Counted from the first letter of the stretch, positions 18,442 through 27,195 are shown. The stretch is DNA of 64,000 bases from Candidatus Accumulibacter affinis (GCA_016713625.1 JADJOT010000009.1:372001-436000), one strand, 5' to 3'. A program made the numbers and translations. The notes: generated from the letters alone by a model not told the origin.

Positions 18442-18788
18442 GGTGCCTGCTCTTGACCGGGAGGCGTATGGGTCACGAAAGCGCACGGATCAAGCGCTGT
18501 TCCCTCCTCCAGTACCTTTTGGTTCAAGCGTAATAGCCACTTTCGCTTGTTTCGCATAACGGTCTTTAATGCAGATTCAAATGTTTTCACCATACCAACT
18601 ATCTGGCACTCATCCGGCGTGTGGCTGCCAGAAGGGTACGCTTCTCACGATTGATACCCCGCACCTCACGGCGCTTCGTTACGTTGTCAGAGCCGCTCTT
18701 TATTCAGGCTCCTAGATTCACCCGGTGACACGGGTGGTTCCCTCCTGTGAAAGTGGGAACAACTTCTACAAGCGACTTCGTGTCGCAC

Positions 18789-19055
18789 GACACGCTTGCG
18801 ATTGACCGTGTGACCCGTTCTCCCGAGGAAGACCACCATCCTGCGGCTGCCGTAGAACGGGTGCCGGGTGTATTCCTCATCAATCAGACGCCGGTGCAAT
18901 AACTCGCTTTCATCAAGTACCACAGGCTTCTGCTGAGCATAGATCGTGGCACGTGACACACCGGCCAGGAGGCATTGCTGCACCACCGCCACCGCCTCGC
19001 CAGACTCGATCCAGGCTCTGCGCATCACGACAGGCTGATCCCAGACTTTTTTTTG
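18789..19055 (-). pseudogene. IS3 transposase OrfB, N-terminal exon
   Basis: This holds the helix-turn-helix start of OrfB (MRRAWIESGEAVAVVQQCLLAGVSRATIY, HRRLIDEEYTRHPFYGSRRMVVFL, GHTVNRKRV) and ends exactly at the 5' splice site of the group II intron. It is entered from orfA by -1 frameshifting at an A8-G run around 19046-19055. The C-terminal exon is at 15553-16326. Confidence 0.85.
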
Positions 19056-19324
19056 AGCCAGTCCAGTTCCACCTTCAATTTGCCGATCTCGCTGTACAGC
19101 AACTCCGGCTCGCGATGCGCGGCGACCGGTTTGGGACCGCGCTTGCCTTCGAACAGGGTCTTGGCTTGTTCCTGGAGTATCTTCTTCCATTGCCCAACCT
19201 GGACCGGATGAACCCCGTGTTCCTGGCCAATCTGGTTGATCGTCTTCACCGCTCGCAAGGCTTCCAGACCCACCTTCGCCTTGAACTCGGGGGTGTGCAC
19301 ATTCCGCGTCTTCACTTCGCTCAT
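19025..19324 (-). CDS. IS3 OrfA (helix-turn-helix protein)
   Basis: The product is 99 residues with a Tnp_1 type helix-turn-helix (RNVHTPEFKAKVGLEALRAVKTINQIGQEHGVHPVQVGQWKKIL) and a C-terminal leucine-zipper-like helix (REPELLYSEIGKLKVELDWLKKKSG). Its 3' end holds the run CAAAAAAAAG, including the classic slippery site A_AAA_AAG, which allows a -1 shift into OrfB to make OrfAB transposase. Intact. Confidence 0.88.
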   Translation of the reverse strand: MSEVKTRNVHTPEFKAKVGLEALRAVKTINQIGQEHGVHPVQVGQWKKILQEQAKTLFEGKRGPKPVAAHREPELLYSEIGKLKVELDWLKKKSGISLS

Positions 19325-19538
19325 CGCTTCTCGTTCCTTATGACAGCGTCTAGCTTAAACCACTGTCTCAATTCCTGGGACCACTATAGACCCGCGGTTT
19401 GCTGCCGATCCTGGTGGCGCAATACGAACGACCCCTAGTGTCCGTCGGTCAGTCTCGCATCAAGCTCCCGGGTTCGGCGGCGGGACCCGTTGCGGGAAGG
19501 CGGGCTGCTCGCCTACGTCGACAATAAACTGCCACCTA

Positions 19539-19554
19539 TGTACGCGGGCGCACA
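19539..19554 (+). promoter_or_regulatory. Repeated 16-bp dyad (site 5)
   Basis: TGTACGCGGGCGCACA followed by GA, on the plus strand, 158 bp upstream of the small membrane protein gene at 19713. Confidence 0.6.
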
Positions 19555-19712
19555 GACCTTGCAAACCGTAAGGAAGAAAATTCCCATTGAGTTCAGCAGC
19601 CAGCGAAAGGCGGGAAAAGCCCAAACCCCCCGGCTCAAAAACCCGTCATGGCCCTGTCTGGGCGCTTTCTTGATCGGGGGAACTCGAATTCAACCTGGAA
19701 AGGATAGTCGAC

Positions 19713-19862
19713 ATGCTCTACACAATCGCCGTCATTCTCGTCATCTTGTGGCTCCTGGGATTGGTAACTTCCTACACCATGGGTGGCTTTATCCATATTC
19801 TGCTGGTGATCGCCATCGTCTCGATCCTGGTCAACGTCATCAGCGGGCGTCGTTCCGGCTGA
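19713..19862 (+). CDS. lmo0937-like small membrane protein
   Basis: The product is 49 residues: MLYTIAVILVILWLLGLVTSYTMGGFIHILLVIAIVSILVNVISG plus a short basic tail. Two hydrophobic helices (about residues 2-20 and 26-43) with a Gly turn fit the lmo0937 family of tiny stress-linked inner-membrane proteins. AAGGA stands eight bases before the ATG. It is too short for many gene finders. It is the first gene of a likely three-gene unit with the lipoprotein at 19897 and the ferritin-like gene at 20171, all downstream of a copy of the 16-bp dyad. Confidence 0.82.
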   Translation: MLYTIAVILVILWLLGLVTSYTMGGFIHILLVIAIVSILVNVISGRRSG

Positions 19863-19896
19863 CGCCGCCACGGCCATCGACGAGGACAACGGAAAA

Positions 19897-20115
19897 ATGA
19901 TGACCATCAGGAGCTTCCTGGTGTTGTCTTTGGCGGTGGCCGGGTGCGCCGCGGCCGCCTGTACGATCGGTCGTCGCGCCCGCCATCTGGAGCAGCAGCG
20001 GCTCGAAGAAGACTTGCACTGCTGGGAGGATGAGGGCGGCAACCTGGCGCCCTCCACCGATCCGGCGGTGGCGCCTGCCGGCGAAATTTCCCTGGGGCCG
20101 GCCACGATTCCCTGA
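19897..20115 (+). CDS. Small exported or lipoprotein-like protein, unknown
   Basis: The product is 72 residues. The N-terminus (MMTIRSFLVLSLAVAGCAAAAC) looks like a lipoprotein signal with Cys near residue 17, then a charged stretch (RRARHLEQQRLEEDLHCWEDEGG) and a Pro/Ala tail. I know no family. It lies 34 bp after the small membrane protein gene and 55 bp before the ferritin-like gene in the same direction, which supports it being real. Confidence 0.55.
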   Translation: MMTIRSFLVLSLAVAGCAAAACTIGRRARHLEQQRLEEDLHCWEDEGGNLAPSTDPAVAPAGEISLGPATIP

Positions 20116-20170
20116 AACCGATCTGTCCAGGCTGCCTGTCCCGGTCAGCCACCCTACCGAGGAGTAGCGA

Positions 20171-20752
20171 ATGATGTCCACCGTGTTCAATGAAGAGTCG
20201 TCGAAGCGGCCGCTCCTTTCCGATATCAAGACCTTGCGCCATCGCGCGCGAACGCATATCGAGAATGGCGCAGTAACGTCCGGTTATGCAGCCGACCGTG
20301 AGAACGTGATCGAGACGCTGAATGAAGCACTCGCCACCGAGCTGGTCTGTGTGCTTCGCTACAAGCGGCATTACTTCATGGCTTCCGGCATCCACGCTGC
20401 GCCGGTTGCCGCCGAATTCCTGGAGCATGCAAACGACGAGATGGCGCATGCGGACCTGCTTGCCAAGCGCATCATCGAGCTTGGCGGCGAGCCGAATTTC
20501 TCACCGGACGGGCTTGCCGCACGCAGCCATGCGGAATACGTCGAGGGCGATTCGCTCAAGAGCATGATCACGGAGAATCTCGTTGCCGAGCGAATTGCCA
20601 TCGAGAGCTATCGCGAGGCGATTGCCTATCTCGGCGATCAGGATCCAAGTACGCGTCGTATGCTCGAGGAAATACTCGCCAGCGAAGAGGAGCATGCTGA
20701 CGACCTGTCGTCCCTCCTCAAGGGCGTGCAGCAGGACTATGGGAAGCTTTGA
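20171..20752 (+). CDS. Bacterioferritin / ferritin-like diiron protein
   Basis: The product is 193 residues. The four-helix ferritin-like fold carries the diiron ligands: Glu in NEALATELVCVLRYKRHYF (near residue 50), ExxH in EFLEHANDEMAHADLLAKRI (near 85), Glu in ENLVAERIAIESYREAI (near 138) and ExxH in EEILASEEEHADDLSSLL (near 172). The family oxidises and stores ferrous iron and protects DNA from peroxide, in the cytoplasm. The sequence is longer at the N-terminus than Bfr and resembles the bacterioferritin-like proteins often paired with stress genes in betaproteobacteria. GGAGTAGCGA precedes the ATG. Confidence 0.88.
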   Translation: MMSTVFNEESSKRPLLSDIKTLRHRARTHIENGAVTSGYAADRENVIETLNEALATELVCVLRYKRHYFMASGIHAAPVAAEFLEHANDEMAHADLLAKRIIELGGEPNFSPDGLAARSHAEYVEGDSLKSMITENLVAERIAIESYREAIAYLGDQDPSTRRMLEEILASEEEHADDLSSLLKGVQQDYGKL

Positions 20753-20836
20753 TGCAACAGGATTGGCAAGCCATTGCAATCTGTTGCGGCACTTTGTGGA
20801 CGCGGTGCCGGTAGCGGAGCCGACGCCTCGATCTGA

Positions 20837-22560
20837 CTAACCGGATTTGGGTGGCGGTTCCCGATCAAAGCTGTAATCGCCAGCCGCATACAACTGCCAT
20901 CCGCCATCCCCTGTCAGCTCCAGCACCTGCGGGTGATACTTGAGGATCGAGGGACGGTGGCCGACGCTGATCAAGGTCGTGTCACTGGCCGCCAGCTGCT
21001 TATAAAGGCTGTCTTCGTTCGCGATATCGAGGGCGCTGCTGGCTTCATCAAGGATCGCGTAGCGGGTGCGGAGAGCAGCACGCGGGCAAAGGCGACGCGT
21101 TGCTGCTCGCCCACCGACAGTACCTTCGCCCAATCCAGCTCGGCATCCAGACCATCGAAGCGAGTGGCAAGGTCATGCAGATTGACTTTTTCCAACAAGC
21201 TCAGCAGTTCCTTGTCGGCGATCTCCCGATCCGGCAGCGGATACAACAACTGACTGCGCAGGCTACCCAGCAGCATGTACGGTCGTTGTGGCAGAAACAG
21301 CATTTCGCTGGCTTCCGGCTGCATGATGCGACCGCTTCCCGAGCGCCACAGACCGGCAATCGCGCGCAGCAATGAACTCTTCCCGCAGCCGCTGGCGCCG
21401 ACGATCAGCACGCCCTGACCGGGGTCGATCGTCAGCGAGAGGTCCTTGATCAGCGTTCTCGCATGATTGGGAGTCTCGACGCTAAGGTTTTCAATGGCCA
21501 GGCGGGAATCCTGCACGAATGCAATGCGATTCCCGCCCCCTGCGGGATCGACTTCGTTGCTGGCGACGAATCTGGCGAAGCCATACAGGCGATCGATCCC
21601 GGCGGCAAACTTGCTGAAGATTTCGAAGTTATCCACAATCACCGTCAGTGCGGCCAGTACTGCGACAAAAGCGCCGGTCGCCTGGATCGCCCGACCAACC
21701 TCCAATTCCCCCGAGATCACTCGTCCGGCAATGATCGCACTGGGCAGAATGATGGTCATGAATCGGTAGCCGTACTGAAACAGGTTCAGATTCAGTTGCG
21801 CCCTGATCAGTTTGCTGAAATTGCTGAACACCTCATCGAAATACCGGCCGACCTGCCGTGACTCCTGCGCCTCGCCGCGATAGAAGGCAATGGCCTCGGC
21901 ATTCTCGCGAATGCGCACCAGGCTGAAGCGGAAATCGGCTTCGCGTTTGAGTTGATAATAATTGAGCCCGATCAGGACCTGGCCGAACACCAGCAGGGTG
22001 ACCGCGGTGCCGACAATCGCATAAATGACCAGAAAAGCGACCATTTCTCGTGAAATTGACCAGAGCACGCCGCTGAAGGCGATGAGCTGCAGCAGTGCGC
22101 CGACCACCACCAGCAGGAAGTGGAGCGATTCCTGGGTGAAGGTCCGGATGTCCTCGGCAACGCGCTGATCCGGGTTGTCGATCTCGGCACTGGCGTTCAG
22201 TTTGTAATACGCCCTCTTGGCGAAGTAGTTGCCGAGCAGGTGACGGGTCAACCAGCGCCGCCAGTGCAGGCCGAGGCTGTCCCGCACATAGTAGTAAAAC
22301 GCATAGATCGGTACGGCCACGATCAGGACGGCGAGGCACTTCTTGATGGCGCTCCAGAACCTCTCCGAGTCTCGTGCCGCCAGTGCCGAAGTGAACTCCC
22401 CGGTCAACTGATTGAACAGCACGTCGACTCCGGTCTGCCCCAGCAGCAGCAAGACCAACAAGGCCAGCAGCCCCCTGGCTGGCCATTTCTCTTCGCGGAA
22501 CCAGTACGGTGCGGCCATCGCGCGGAAGCGCTGCCACAGGTGAAAATCAAAGCGGATCAT
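20837..22560 (-). pseudogene. SbmA/BacA-like ABC transporter (permease-ATPase fusion) with a frameshift
   Basis: The frame from ATG 22560 gives an N-terminal transmembrane half (about residues 25-300, ALLVLLLLGQTGVDVLFNQ, FLLVVVGALLQLIAFSGVLW) and an ATPase with Walker A GASGCGKSS near 395 and signature LSVGEQQR near 480. Just after VLLSAP the frame changes. The Walker B and end (YAILDEASSALD, TTLISVGHRPSILKYH) are in another frame that ends at 20837. One C missing from a C run near 21064-21066 explains it. Without the shift the product would be about 575 residues, a normal YddA/SbmA-type transporter for peptides or vitamins at the inner membrane. It may be a true inactivation or a sequencing error. 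Confidence 0.85.
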
Positions 22561-22815
22561 AGGTTCGCCGGCAACGGTCGGCCCCTTTCTGCCAATGCAA
22601 CGCCAAGTCTCAGGTCGGCGGTGAGCCGCTCAAGGGCCACCCCGAAAGAGCGGAATTCTACTGTGGATTCCTGCCTTCAGCCCTTGCCAAAACGGTTGAA
22701 CTGTTTGCCGCAATCGTCGACGCCGCCACAACCCACCCTCGTGTCTTCCGTGCAGGCCGTCTGTGCGCATGCGTACAGACGGCAGCAGCAATTGCACCCA
22801 AGCTTCCATCCAGCT

Positions 22816-23943
22816 ATGGACTCCTTGCTGTTGACACCCGCCGCAATCACTCAGTCGACCCCCGAGCAACTCGCTCTGTCGGGAGACTGGACGGCGCGCG
22901 GGCTCGGTGCCATCGGGCAACAACTCGACGAACTGTCGGTGTCCGCCAGGTTGGCGATGGTTGTCGACGGTTCGCGCATCGTCGCACTGGACACCGCTGG
23001 CGCCTGGGTCATGCAAAAACTTTTGCGCAGCTTGCGCGGCGAAGCTGGCGTCGTGCGGGTAAGTGACTTGCGCCCGGAATTTGCCGGCCTGCTCGAAGTC
23101 GTCGGCCCGCAGCCAGTGGATCAGGGAGTTCCCGCTGTCAGTAAGCGTGCGTCGACGCTTGAACACCTGGGCCGCAGCGCTGAAGCCGCTGCCGCACAGG
23201 CAATTGCGCTGCTCGGCTTCGTCGGCGAGATTGCGCTGGCGTTTGCGGGATGCGTCACGCGCCCGGCGCGGCTCAGGTGGCGGCCGATCCTGTACAACCT
23301 GCGCAGCGCCGGCTTTGACGCACTGCCGATCGTCGGGCTGCTGTCGTTCCTGCTCGGCATTGTCGTTGCCTATCAGGGCGCCGACCAACTCAGGCAATAC
23401 GGCACCAACATCTTCATTGCCGACCTCGTCGGCCTGTCCATGCTGCGCGAGTTCGCACCCCTGATCACAGCGATCATCATTGCCGGGCGCTCGGGCTCTG
23501 CCTATGCGGCACAGATCGGCACGATGTCCGTAACCGAGGAGATCGACGCCCTGCGCACGCTCGGCATGGCACCGCTGGACATTCTCGTTCTGCCCAAGAT
23601 CCTCGCTCTTTTGATCGCGCTGCCACTGTTGACCGTGTTCGCTGACGTACTCGGAGTTTTCGGCGGCATGCTCATGGCGCGCGCGCAACTGGCAGTCGGT
23701 TTCGGCGAGTTTCTCGACCGCTTCGTCAAGGCGGTGAGCGTTACCGCCTATCTGATCGGCATCTGCAAGGCCCCGGTGTTCGCGATCATCATCGCCGTGA
23801 TCGGCTGCTTTCAGGGCTTGCGCACCCGCGGCGGCGCCGACAGCGTCGGTCGCCAGACCACGCGTAGCGTCGTTCAGTCGACTTTCCTGGTGATCGTCGC
23901 CGATGCCTTGTTCTCGGTGGTCTTTAGTGCGCTGGACCTCTGA
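22816..23943 (+). CDS. mlaE: MlaE-type permease with N-terminal STAS-like domain
   Basis: The product is 375 residues from ATG 22816. Residues about 1-105 are a STAS-like domain (LALSGDWTARGLGAIGQQLDEL, SRIVALDTAGAWVMQKLL). The rest is the MlaE permease (about 125-375: LGFVGEIALAFAG, FDALPIVGLLSFLLGIVVAYQGADQLRQYGTNIFIADLVGLSMLREFAPLITAIIIAGRSGSAYAAQIGTM). It forms the membrane part of an ABC system that moves phospholipids or other lipids between inner and outer membrane. The frame extends upstream to 22120 but that part is antisense to the SbmA-like gene. It is first in a four-gene operon with mlaF, mlaD and a lipoprotein gene. Confidence 0.92.
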   Translation: MDSLLLTPAAITQSTPEQLALSGDWTARGLGAIGQQLDELSVSARLAMVVDGSRIVALDTAGAWVMQKLLRSLRGEAGVVRVSDLRPEFAGLLEVVGPQPVDQGVPAVSKRASTLEHLGRSAEAAAAQAIALLGFVGEIALAFAGCVTRPARLRWRPILYNLRSAGFDALPIVGLLSFLLGIVVAYQGADQLRQYGTNIFIADLVGLSMLREFAPLITAIIIAGRSGSAYAAQIGTMSVTEEIDALRTLGMAPLDILVLPKILALLIALPLLTVFADVLGVFGGMLMARAQLAVGFGEFLDRFVKAVSVTAYLIGICKAPVFAIIIAVIGCFQGLRTRGGADSVGRQTTRSVVQSTFLVIVADALFSVVFSALDL

Positions 23944-23944
23944 C

Positions 23945-24787
23945 GTGCGCGACGAAAAGCGGTCGGCCGAAACCGTCATCGAACTCAGCAAGGTATCGAC
24001 ACGTTTCGGCGATCATGTCGTGCATTCCGAGGTCGACCTCCAGGTGAGCCGGTCGGAGGTTTTCGCCCTGATTGGTGGCAGCGGTTCCGGCAAGTCGACG
24101 CTGCTGCGCGAGATGATCCTGCTGCAACGCCCGAATTCGGGCACCATCCGGGTGCTTGGCGTCGACCTCCAGGACATCGGCGATGATGAAGCACTCGCGT
24201 TGCGCCAGCGCTGGGGTGTGATGTTCCAGCACGGAGGCTTGTTCAGCTCGCTGACGGTGAAAGAAAACGTCGGCCTGCCGTTGCGCGAACACACCCGGCT
24301 TGATGACGCCCTGATCGACGAAATCGCCGCCTGGAAGCTTGCCGTGACAGGACTAAAGGCTGAGGTCGGTGCGCAGTATCCGTCCGAACTCAGCGGTGGC
24401 ATGATCAAGCGCGCCTCGCTCGCGCGAGCAATGGCACTCGACCCTGAACTGCTGTTTCTCGATGAACCGACCGCCGGTCTCGACCCCGACAGCGCCGGCG
24501 GCGTCGACCAACTCGTGCGCAAACTCCGCGACCTTTTCGGCCTGACCATCGTAATAGTCACACACGATCTCGATCTGCTGTGGCAGGTCGCCGACCGCGT
24601 CGCGGTTCTCGGCGAGGGCAAAGTGCAAGGCATCGGCTCGATGTCCGAGCTTTCGCAAATGGACCATCCGGCGGTCCGCATGTTCTTCGATGGGCCACGC
24701 GGGAGGGCTGCGCAAGCGCAGGAAAGACATCTGGCTGACCTGGAAGCCGGTAGGAAAACAGTGAGGCCATCATCGAAAGCAAAGTGA
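23945..24787 (+). CDS. mlaF: MlaF-type ABC ATPase
   Basis: The product is 280 residues. The GTG at 23945 lies one base after the mlaE stop and is preferred over an ATG at 23903 inside mlaE. Visible are Walker A GGSGSGKST (near residue 46), Q-loop MFQHGGLFSSLTV, signature LSGGMIKRASLARA, Walker B LLFLDEPTAGLD and the H-loop VTHDLD. The LSGGM signature is typical of Mla/Ttg2A ATPases. It powers lipid transport with MlaE. The last residues overlap mlaD by 4 bp. Confidence 0.93.
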   Translation: MRDEKRSAETVIELSKVSTRFGDHVVHSEVDLQVSRSEVFALIGGSGSGKSTLLREMILLQRPNSGTIRVLGVDLQDIGDDEALALRQRWGVMFQHGGLFSSLTVKENVGLPLREHTRLDDALIDEIAAWKLAVTGLKAEVGAQYPSELSGGMIKRASLARAMALDPELLFLDEPTAGLDPDSAGGVDQLVRKLRDLFGLTIVIVTHDLDLLWQVADRVAVLGEGKVQGIGSMSELSQMDHPAVRMFFDGPRGRAAQAQERHLADLEAGRKTVRPSSKAK

Positions 24788-25725
24788 ACTATCCGCTGGT
24801 TGGCGCATTCGTGCTCGTTCTCGGCGCCGTGCTCGTCGCCGGTGTACTCTGGCTTGCCTCGGGCGGCGCCTTCCAGAAGACCTATGACCTGTATCGGGCG
24901 ATCGTAGACGAGTCGGTGGCGGGTCTCAACCTCAACGCACCGGTCAAGTACAATGGCGTGGACGTGGGCAAGGTGCAGCAGATTCGACTTGACCCAGGCA
25001 ATCCGGAACAGGTACACCTGCTCTTTGCCATCGAGCACGGTACACCAATCAGGGTGGACACCGTCGCGGTCCTGAAGACCCAGGGTCTGACGGGCATCGC
25101 CTACGTCGAACTCAGCGGCGGCACGCGCGATGCGCCGCTTTTGCGCGTCAGCGAGGGGAACGACTATCCGGTGATTCGCACAAGGCCCTCGCTCAGTGCG
25201 CGGCTGGAAAATCTCCTGACCACCCTCGTTACCAAGCTCGACAGCCTGTCGAACAACGTCAATGCCATACTCAGCGATGAAAACCGGACAGCATTCGCAG
25301 GCGCGCTCGCCGATATCGCCAGCGTGGCGCACACCATCGCTGCCCGCAAGGACGCGCTCGACTCAGGAATCACTCACGCCGCCCACACTTTCGAAAATAC
25401 ATCACGGGTAACGGCGCAGCTCGGGCCAGTGATCGATCGCGTCGGCCGCAGCGCCGACGCCGTCGGCAGGATGGGTGCCCAGGTCTCCCGCACGAGCGCC
25501 AGCGCCGGCAAGACGGTCGACGCGGTCGGAGCCGATGTGCAGCGCTTCGGCACGGAAACGCTACCAGAGCTGGAACGTCTGCTCGAAGAACTCACTGTAC
25601 TGTCGGTCTCGCTACGGCGCCTGTCCGAGCAAACCGAGCGTAACCCGGCGGGCTTCCTGTTCGGCCGCCGGTCGGCGCCGGAGGGGCCCGGAGAATCCTC
25701 GTCAACAGGAGCAGGACAGCCATGA
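24784..25725 (+). CDS. mlaD: MlaD-type MCE-domain protein
   Basis: The product is 313 residues from GTG 24784 (M)NYPLVGAFVLVLGAVLVAGVLWLASGG. One N-terminal membrane helix (about 5-27) is followed by the MCE domain (about 38-118: TYDLYRAIVDESVAGLNLNAPVKYNGVDVGKVQQIRL, VLKTQGLTGIAYVELSGG). A long helical, Ala/Ser/Val-rich C-terminal part (about 150-290) looks coiled-coil and is as in the longer MCE proteins of this operon type. It binds lipid in the periplasm. Overlaps mlaF at the start and the lipoprotein gene at the end. Confidence 0.92.
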   Translation: MNYPLVGAFVLVLGAVLVAGVLWLASGGAFQKTYDLYRAIVDESVAGLNLNAPVKYNGVDVGKVQQIRLDPGNPEQVHLLFAIEHGTPIRVDTVAVLKTQGLTGIAYVELSGGTRDAPLLRVSEGNDYPVIRTRPSLSARLENLLTTLVTKLDSLSNNVNAILSDENRTAFAGALADIASVAHTIAARKDALDSGITHAAHTFENTSRVTAQLGPVIDRVGRSADAVGRMGAQVSRTSASAGKTVDAVGADVQRFGTETLPELERLLEELTVLSVSLRRLSEQTERNPAGFLFGRRSAPEGPGESSSTGAGQP

Positions 25726-26423
25726 TCAATCCATCCCTCGCAGCACTCAGCCGGCTGTGCACCGTCGGTGTTCTGCTGGCCCTGGTCGGCGCGTGCAGCG
25801 CACTCCGTTCGACAGCAATGCTGCCGCCGTCCTTCTACTCACTCGACAGCGCGAAGATCGAAGCCGGAGCCGCAAGGCACCCGCCGGCAAGCACGTCGGT
25901 TGCCGCGCCAACACTGATCGTCAGTCCGCCACATGCATCAGCGGGCTTCGACAGCCAACGCATCGCCTACGTGCGCGAGGCCCACAAGCTCGACTATTTT
26001 GCTCATGCGGAATGGGTCGACACGCCGGCGCGCATGCTCGCGCCGCTGATCGTGGCTGCTGTCGAGAGCAGCGGAGCATTCCGTTCGGTCGTCCTCACGC
26101 CGACCGCCGCGGCGGGCGATCTGAGGGTCGACAGCGAGATAGTGCGCCTGCAGCAGGATTTCGCCAGCCAGCCGAGTCGTGCGCGCTTCACGCTACGCGC
26201 GTATGTGATGGACAGCACGACGCGCCGGGTGCTGGCGTGGCGCGTATTTGATGAGTCGGTCGCGGCGGCGAGTGACGATCCCTACGGCGGGGTCGTTGCC
26301 GCCAATCGCGCTGTGCAGACGGTACTGGAACAGCTTGCCGTGTTTTGCGCAACGGCGGCCGGTCAACGGCAGGCGACCGCCGCCAAAGGCGAGACGCCTG
26401 CCAGTAACGACGCGCGCAGGTGA
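25722..26423 (+). CDS. ABC-type lipid transport auxiliary lipoprotein (PqiC/YmbA type)
   Basis: The product is 233 residues. A lipoprotein signal (LCTVGVLLALVGACSALRS, Cys near residue 25) precedes the ABC_trans_aux domain: SFYSLD near 40, APTLIVSPPHASAGFDSQRIAYVREAHKLDYFAHAEWVDTPARMLAPLIVAAVE, then RVDSEIVRLQQDF and YVMDSTTRRVLAWRVFD. Such lipoproteins sit at the outer membrane end of MCE systems. It overlaps mlaD by 4 bp, so translation is coupled. The Ala-rich tail after residue 215 is not conserved in the family. Confidence 0.88.
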   Translation: MINPSLAALSRLCTVGVLLALVGACSALRSTAMLPPSFYSLDSAKIEAGAARHPPASTSVAAPTLIVSPPHASAGFDSQRIAYVREAHKLDYFAHAEWVDTPARMLAPLIVAAVESSGAFRSVVLTPTAAAGDLRVDSEIVRLQQDFASQPSRARFTLRAYVMDSTTRRVLAWRVFDESVAAASDDPYGGVVAANRAVQTVLEQLAVFCATAAGQRQATAAKGETPASNDARR

Positions 26424-26578
26424 GCAACGGCGGACTGCCAGTATTCGGGCGATTCGATTACGGTACATTCGGCGGTGGCGTGGCGCAGGGCTTGTCTCCA
26501 CAGGCTCTCGGCGGTCTCGTTGGGAGTTCCGGTCTTTCTGGCCAGCCAGGATAACAGCTGAGGGTACATCGGCTTCAT
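26363..26578 (-). CDS. Small helical protein, unknown function
   Basis: The product is 71 residues: MKPMYPQLLSWLARKTGTPNETAESLWRQALRHATAECTVIESPEYWQSAVAHLRASLL. GGAG stands six bases before the ATG at 26578. I have seen this type of short protein in other betaproteobacteria but know no function. It is convergent with the Mla operon, and its 3' end overlaps that of the lipoprotein gene by 61 bp. A copy of the 16-bp dyad lies 132 bp upstream. Confidence 0.65.
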   Translation of the reverse strand: MKPMYPQLLSWLARKTGTPNETAESLWRQALRHATAECTVIESPEYWQSAVAHLRASLLAGVSPLAAVACR

Positions 26579-26645
26579 TACATTCTCCCTGGTTCGGCAT
26601 GGCGAAACGCTTTCCCGTCTCCGGCATGCCCTTCGCGGAGGTCGC

Positions 26646-26913
26646 TCAAGCTGGCGAACCGTGCACTTCACCAGCCAGTCTGAAAGCTACGCTGATGAGC
26701 CGAAACAGTCGGTGCGCCAGCGCACACGAACATTCTCGCCGCGCTTTTCTGCGCGGAGACCTGACCGCGCGCATTTTCGAATCGGGCCGCTTGCCCCGGT
26801 GGCGCTCTATCAGGGCATCGGTTTCAGGGAGACGAGCGCAAGCGGCAGCGGTGAGCAGACACAGCCCGGTCACCGCTGCAAGCTTCAGCGAGTCGATCCG
26901 GTTGATCCCGTGG
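26646..26913 (-). pseudogene. Possible remnant of a small lipoprotein gene
   Basis: Translation of the minus strand gives INRIDSLKLAAVTGLCLLTAAACARLPETDALIERHRG, which looks like a lipoprotein signal and short mature part, but the codon where Met is expected is ATC and the frame runs on with no family resemblance. A start lost by one substitution would explain it. The call is weak. The dyad at 26711-26726 lies inside it. Confidence 0.3.
26711..26726 (-). promoter_or_regulatory. Repeated 16-bp dyad (site 6)
   Basis: Read towards the gene at 26578 it is TGTGCGCTGGCGCACC followed by GA, a near-perfect palindrome; its last base differs from all other sites. Confidence 0.55.
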
Positions 26914-26988
26914 CACCCGGCGGGCCTGCCTGGCCCGGGAACGGCCACCACGGCTGCCGGTGTCACGACCGTCGCTTTCTCGCACGCG

Positions 26989-27195
26989 CTACTTCTTGTC
27001 GCCCCTGGCTGCGTCCTGCATACTGTTACCGACTTTTTCCACTTGCTGCCCGACCTTCTCTGCGGCCTTATCAACCTCTTTGCCGGCCTTCTCTGCGGGC
27101 CCTTCCTGCTTTTGACAGCCGGCAAGTCCGACAAGCAAGGCGCCGACAAGTAGTGCGGCTAGTTCGGCTCTGCTGGTCTTTCCAGATTTCCCCAT
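26989..27195 (-). CDS. Small lipoprotein with charged helical tail
   Basis: The product is 68 residues. A lipoprotein signal (LAALLVGALLVGLAGC, Cys near residue 27) precedes a charged helical part with repeated KxxxKxGxxVxK units (AEKAGKEVDKAAEKVGQQVEKVGNSMQDAARGDKK). These units resemble those of apolipophorin- or LEA-like stress lipoproteins. GAGAGAGTT lies before the start. The neighbour downstream on the same strand is unclear. Role unknown. Confidence 0.72.
   Translation of the reverse strand: MGKSGKTSRAELAALLVGALLVGLAGCQKQEGPAEKAGKEVDKAAEKVGQQVEKVGNSMQDAARGDKK

Larger units (their letters stand above)
16327..18788 (-). mobile_element. Group II intron without its reverse transcriptase, interrupted by IS110
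   Basis: Read on the minus strand it starts GTGCGACACGAAGTC directly after the OrfB codons NRKRV, matching the GUGYG 5' consensus. It ends in a 34-nt domain V hairpin (16365-16398, GAGCC...GAAA...GGTTC form), a domain VI hairpin and ...GGCTACCC at 16327. The intron-encoded protein is missing: the expected start (GGGGGAAAGCAAATGAACGC, near 16560) is followed after about a dozen codons by domain IV/V sequence. It could still splice if the protein is supplied in trans, but the IS110 element inside makes this unlikely. The same domain V-VI type occurs at 52785-53000. Confidence 0.85.
15514..19388 (-). mobile_element. IS3-family element, interrupted by a group II intron and an IS110 element
   Basis: The outer ends are inverted repeats of about 25 bp (TAAAGTGGACCCCGAAGTC at the left; TATAGTGGTCCCAGGAATTG on the other strand at the right) and both flanks carry a 3-bp GAC duplication (15511-15513 and 19389-19391), as expected for IS3. 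It carries orfA (19025-19324) and orfB cut in two by DNA at 16327-18788. Removing that DNA rejoins orfB in frame (NRKRV-YQRLMRLMG). Confidence 0.88.

Noticed and set aside
22120..22815. N-terminal extension of the MlaE frame by 232 residues
   Set aside because: The extension is antisense to the SbmA-like gene; the STAS-like start at 22816 fits the family.
26646..27149. A full 167-residue gene on the minus strand
   Set aside because: Most of it overlaps the lipoprotein at 26989 in another frame; only a possible lipoprotein remnant is kept, with low confidence.
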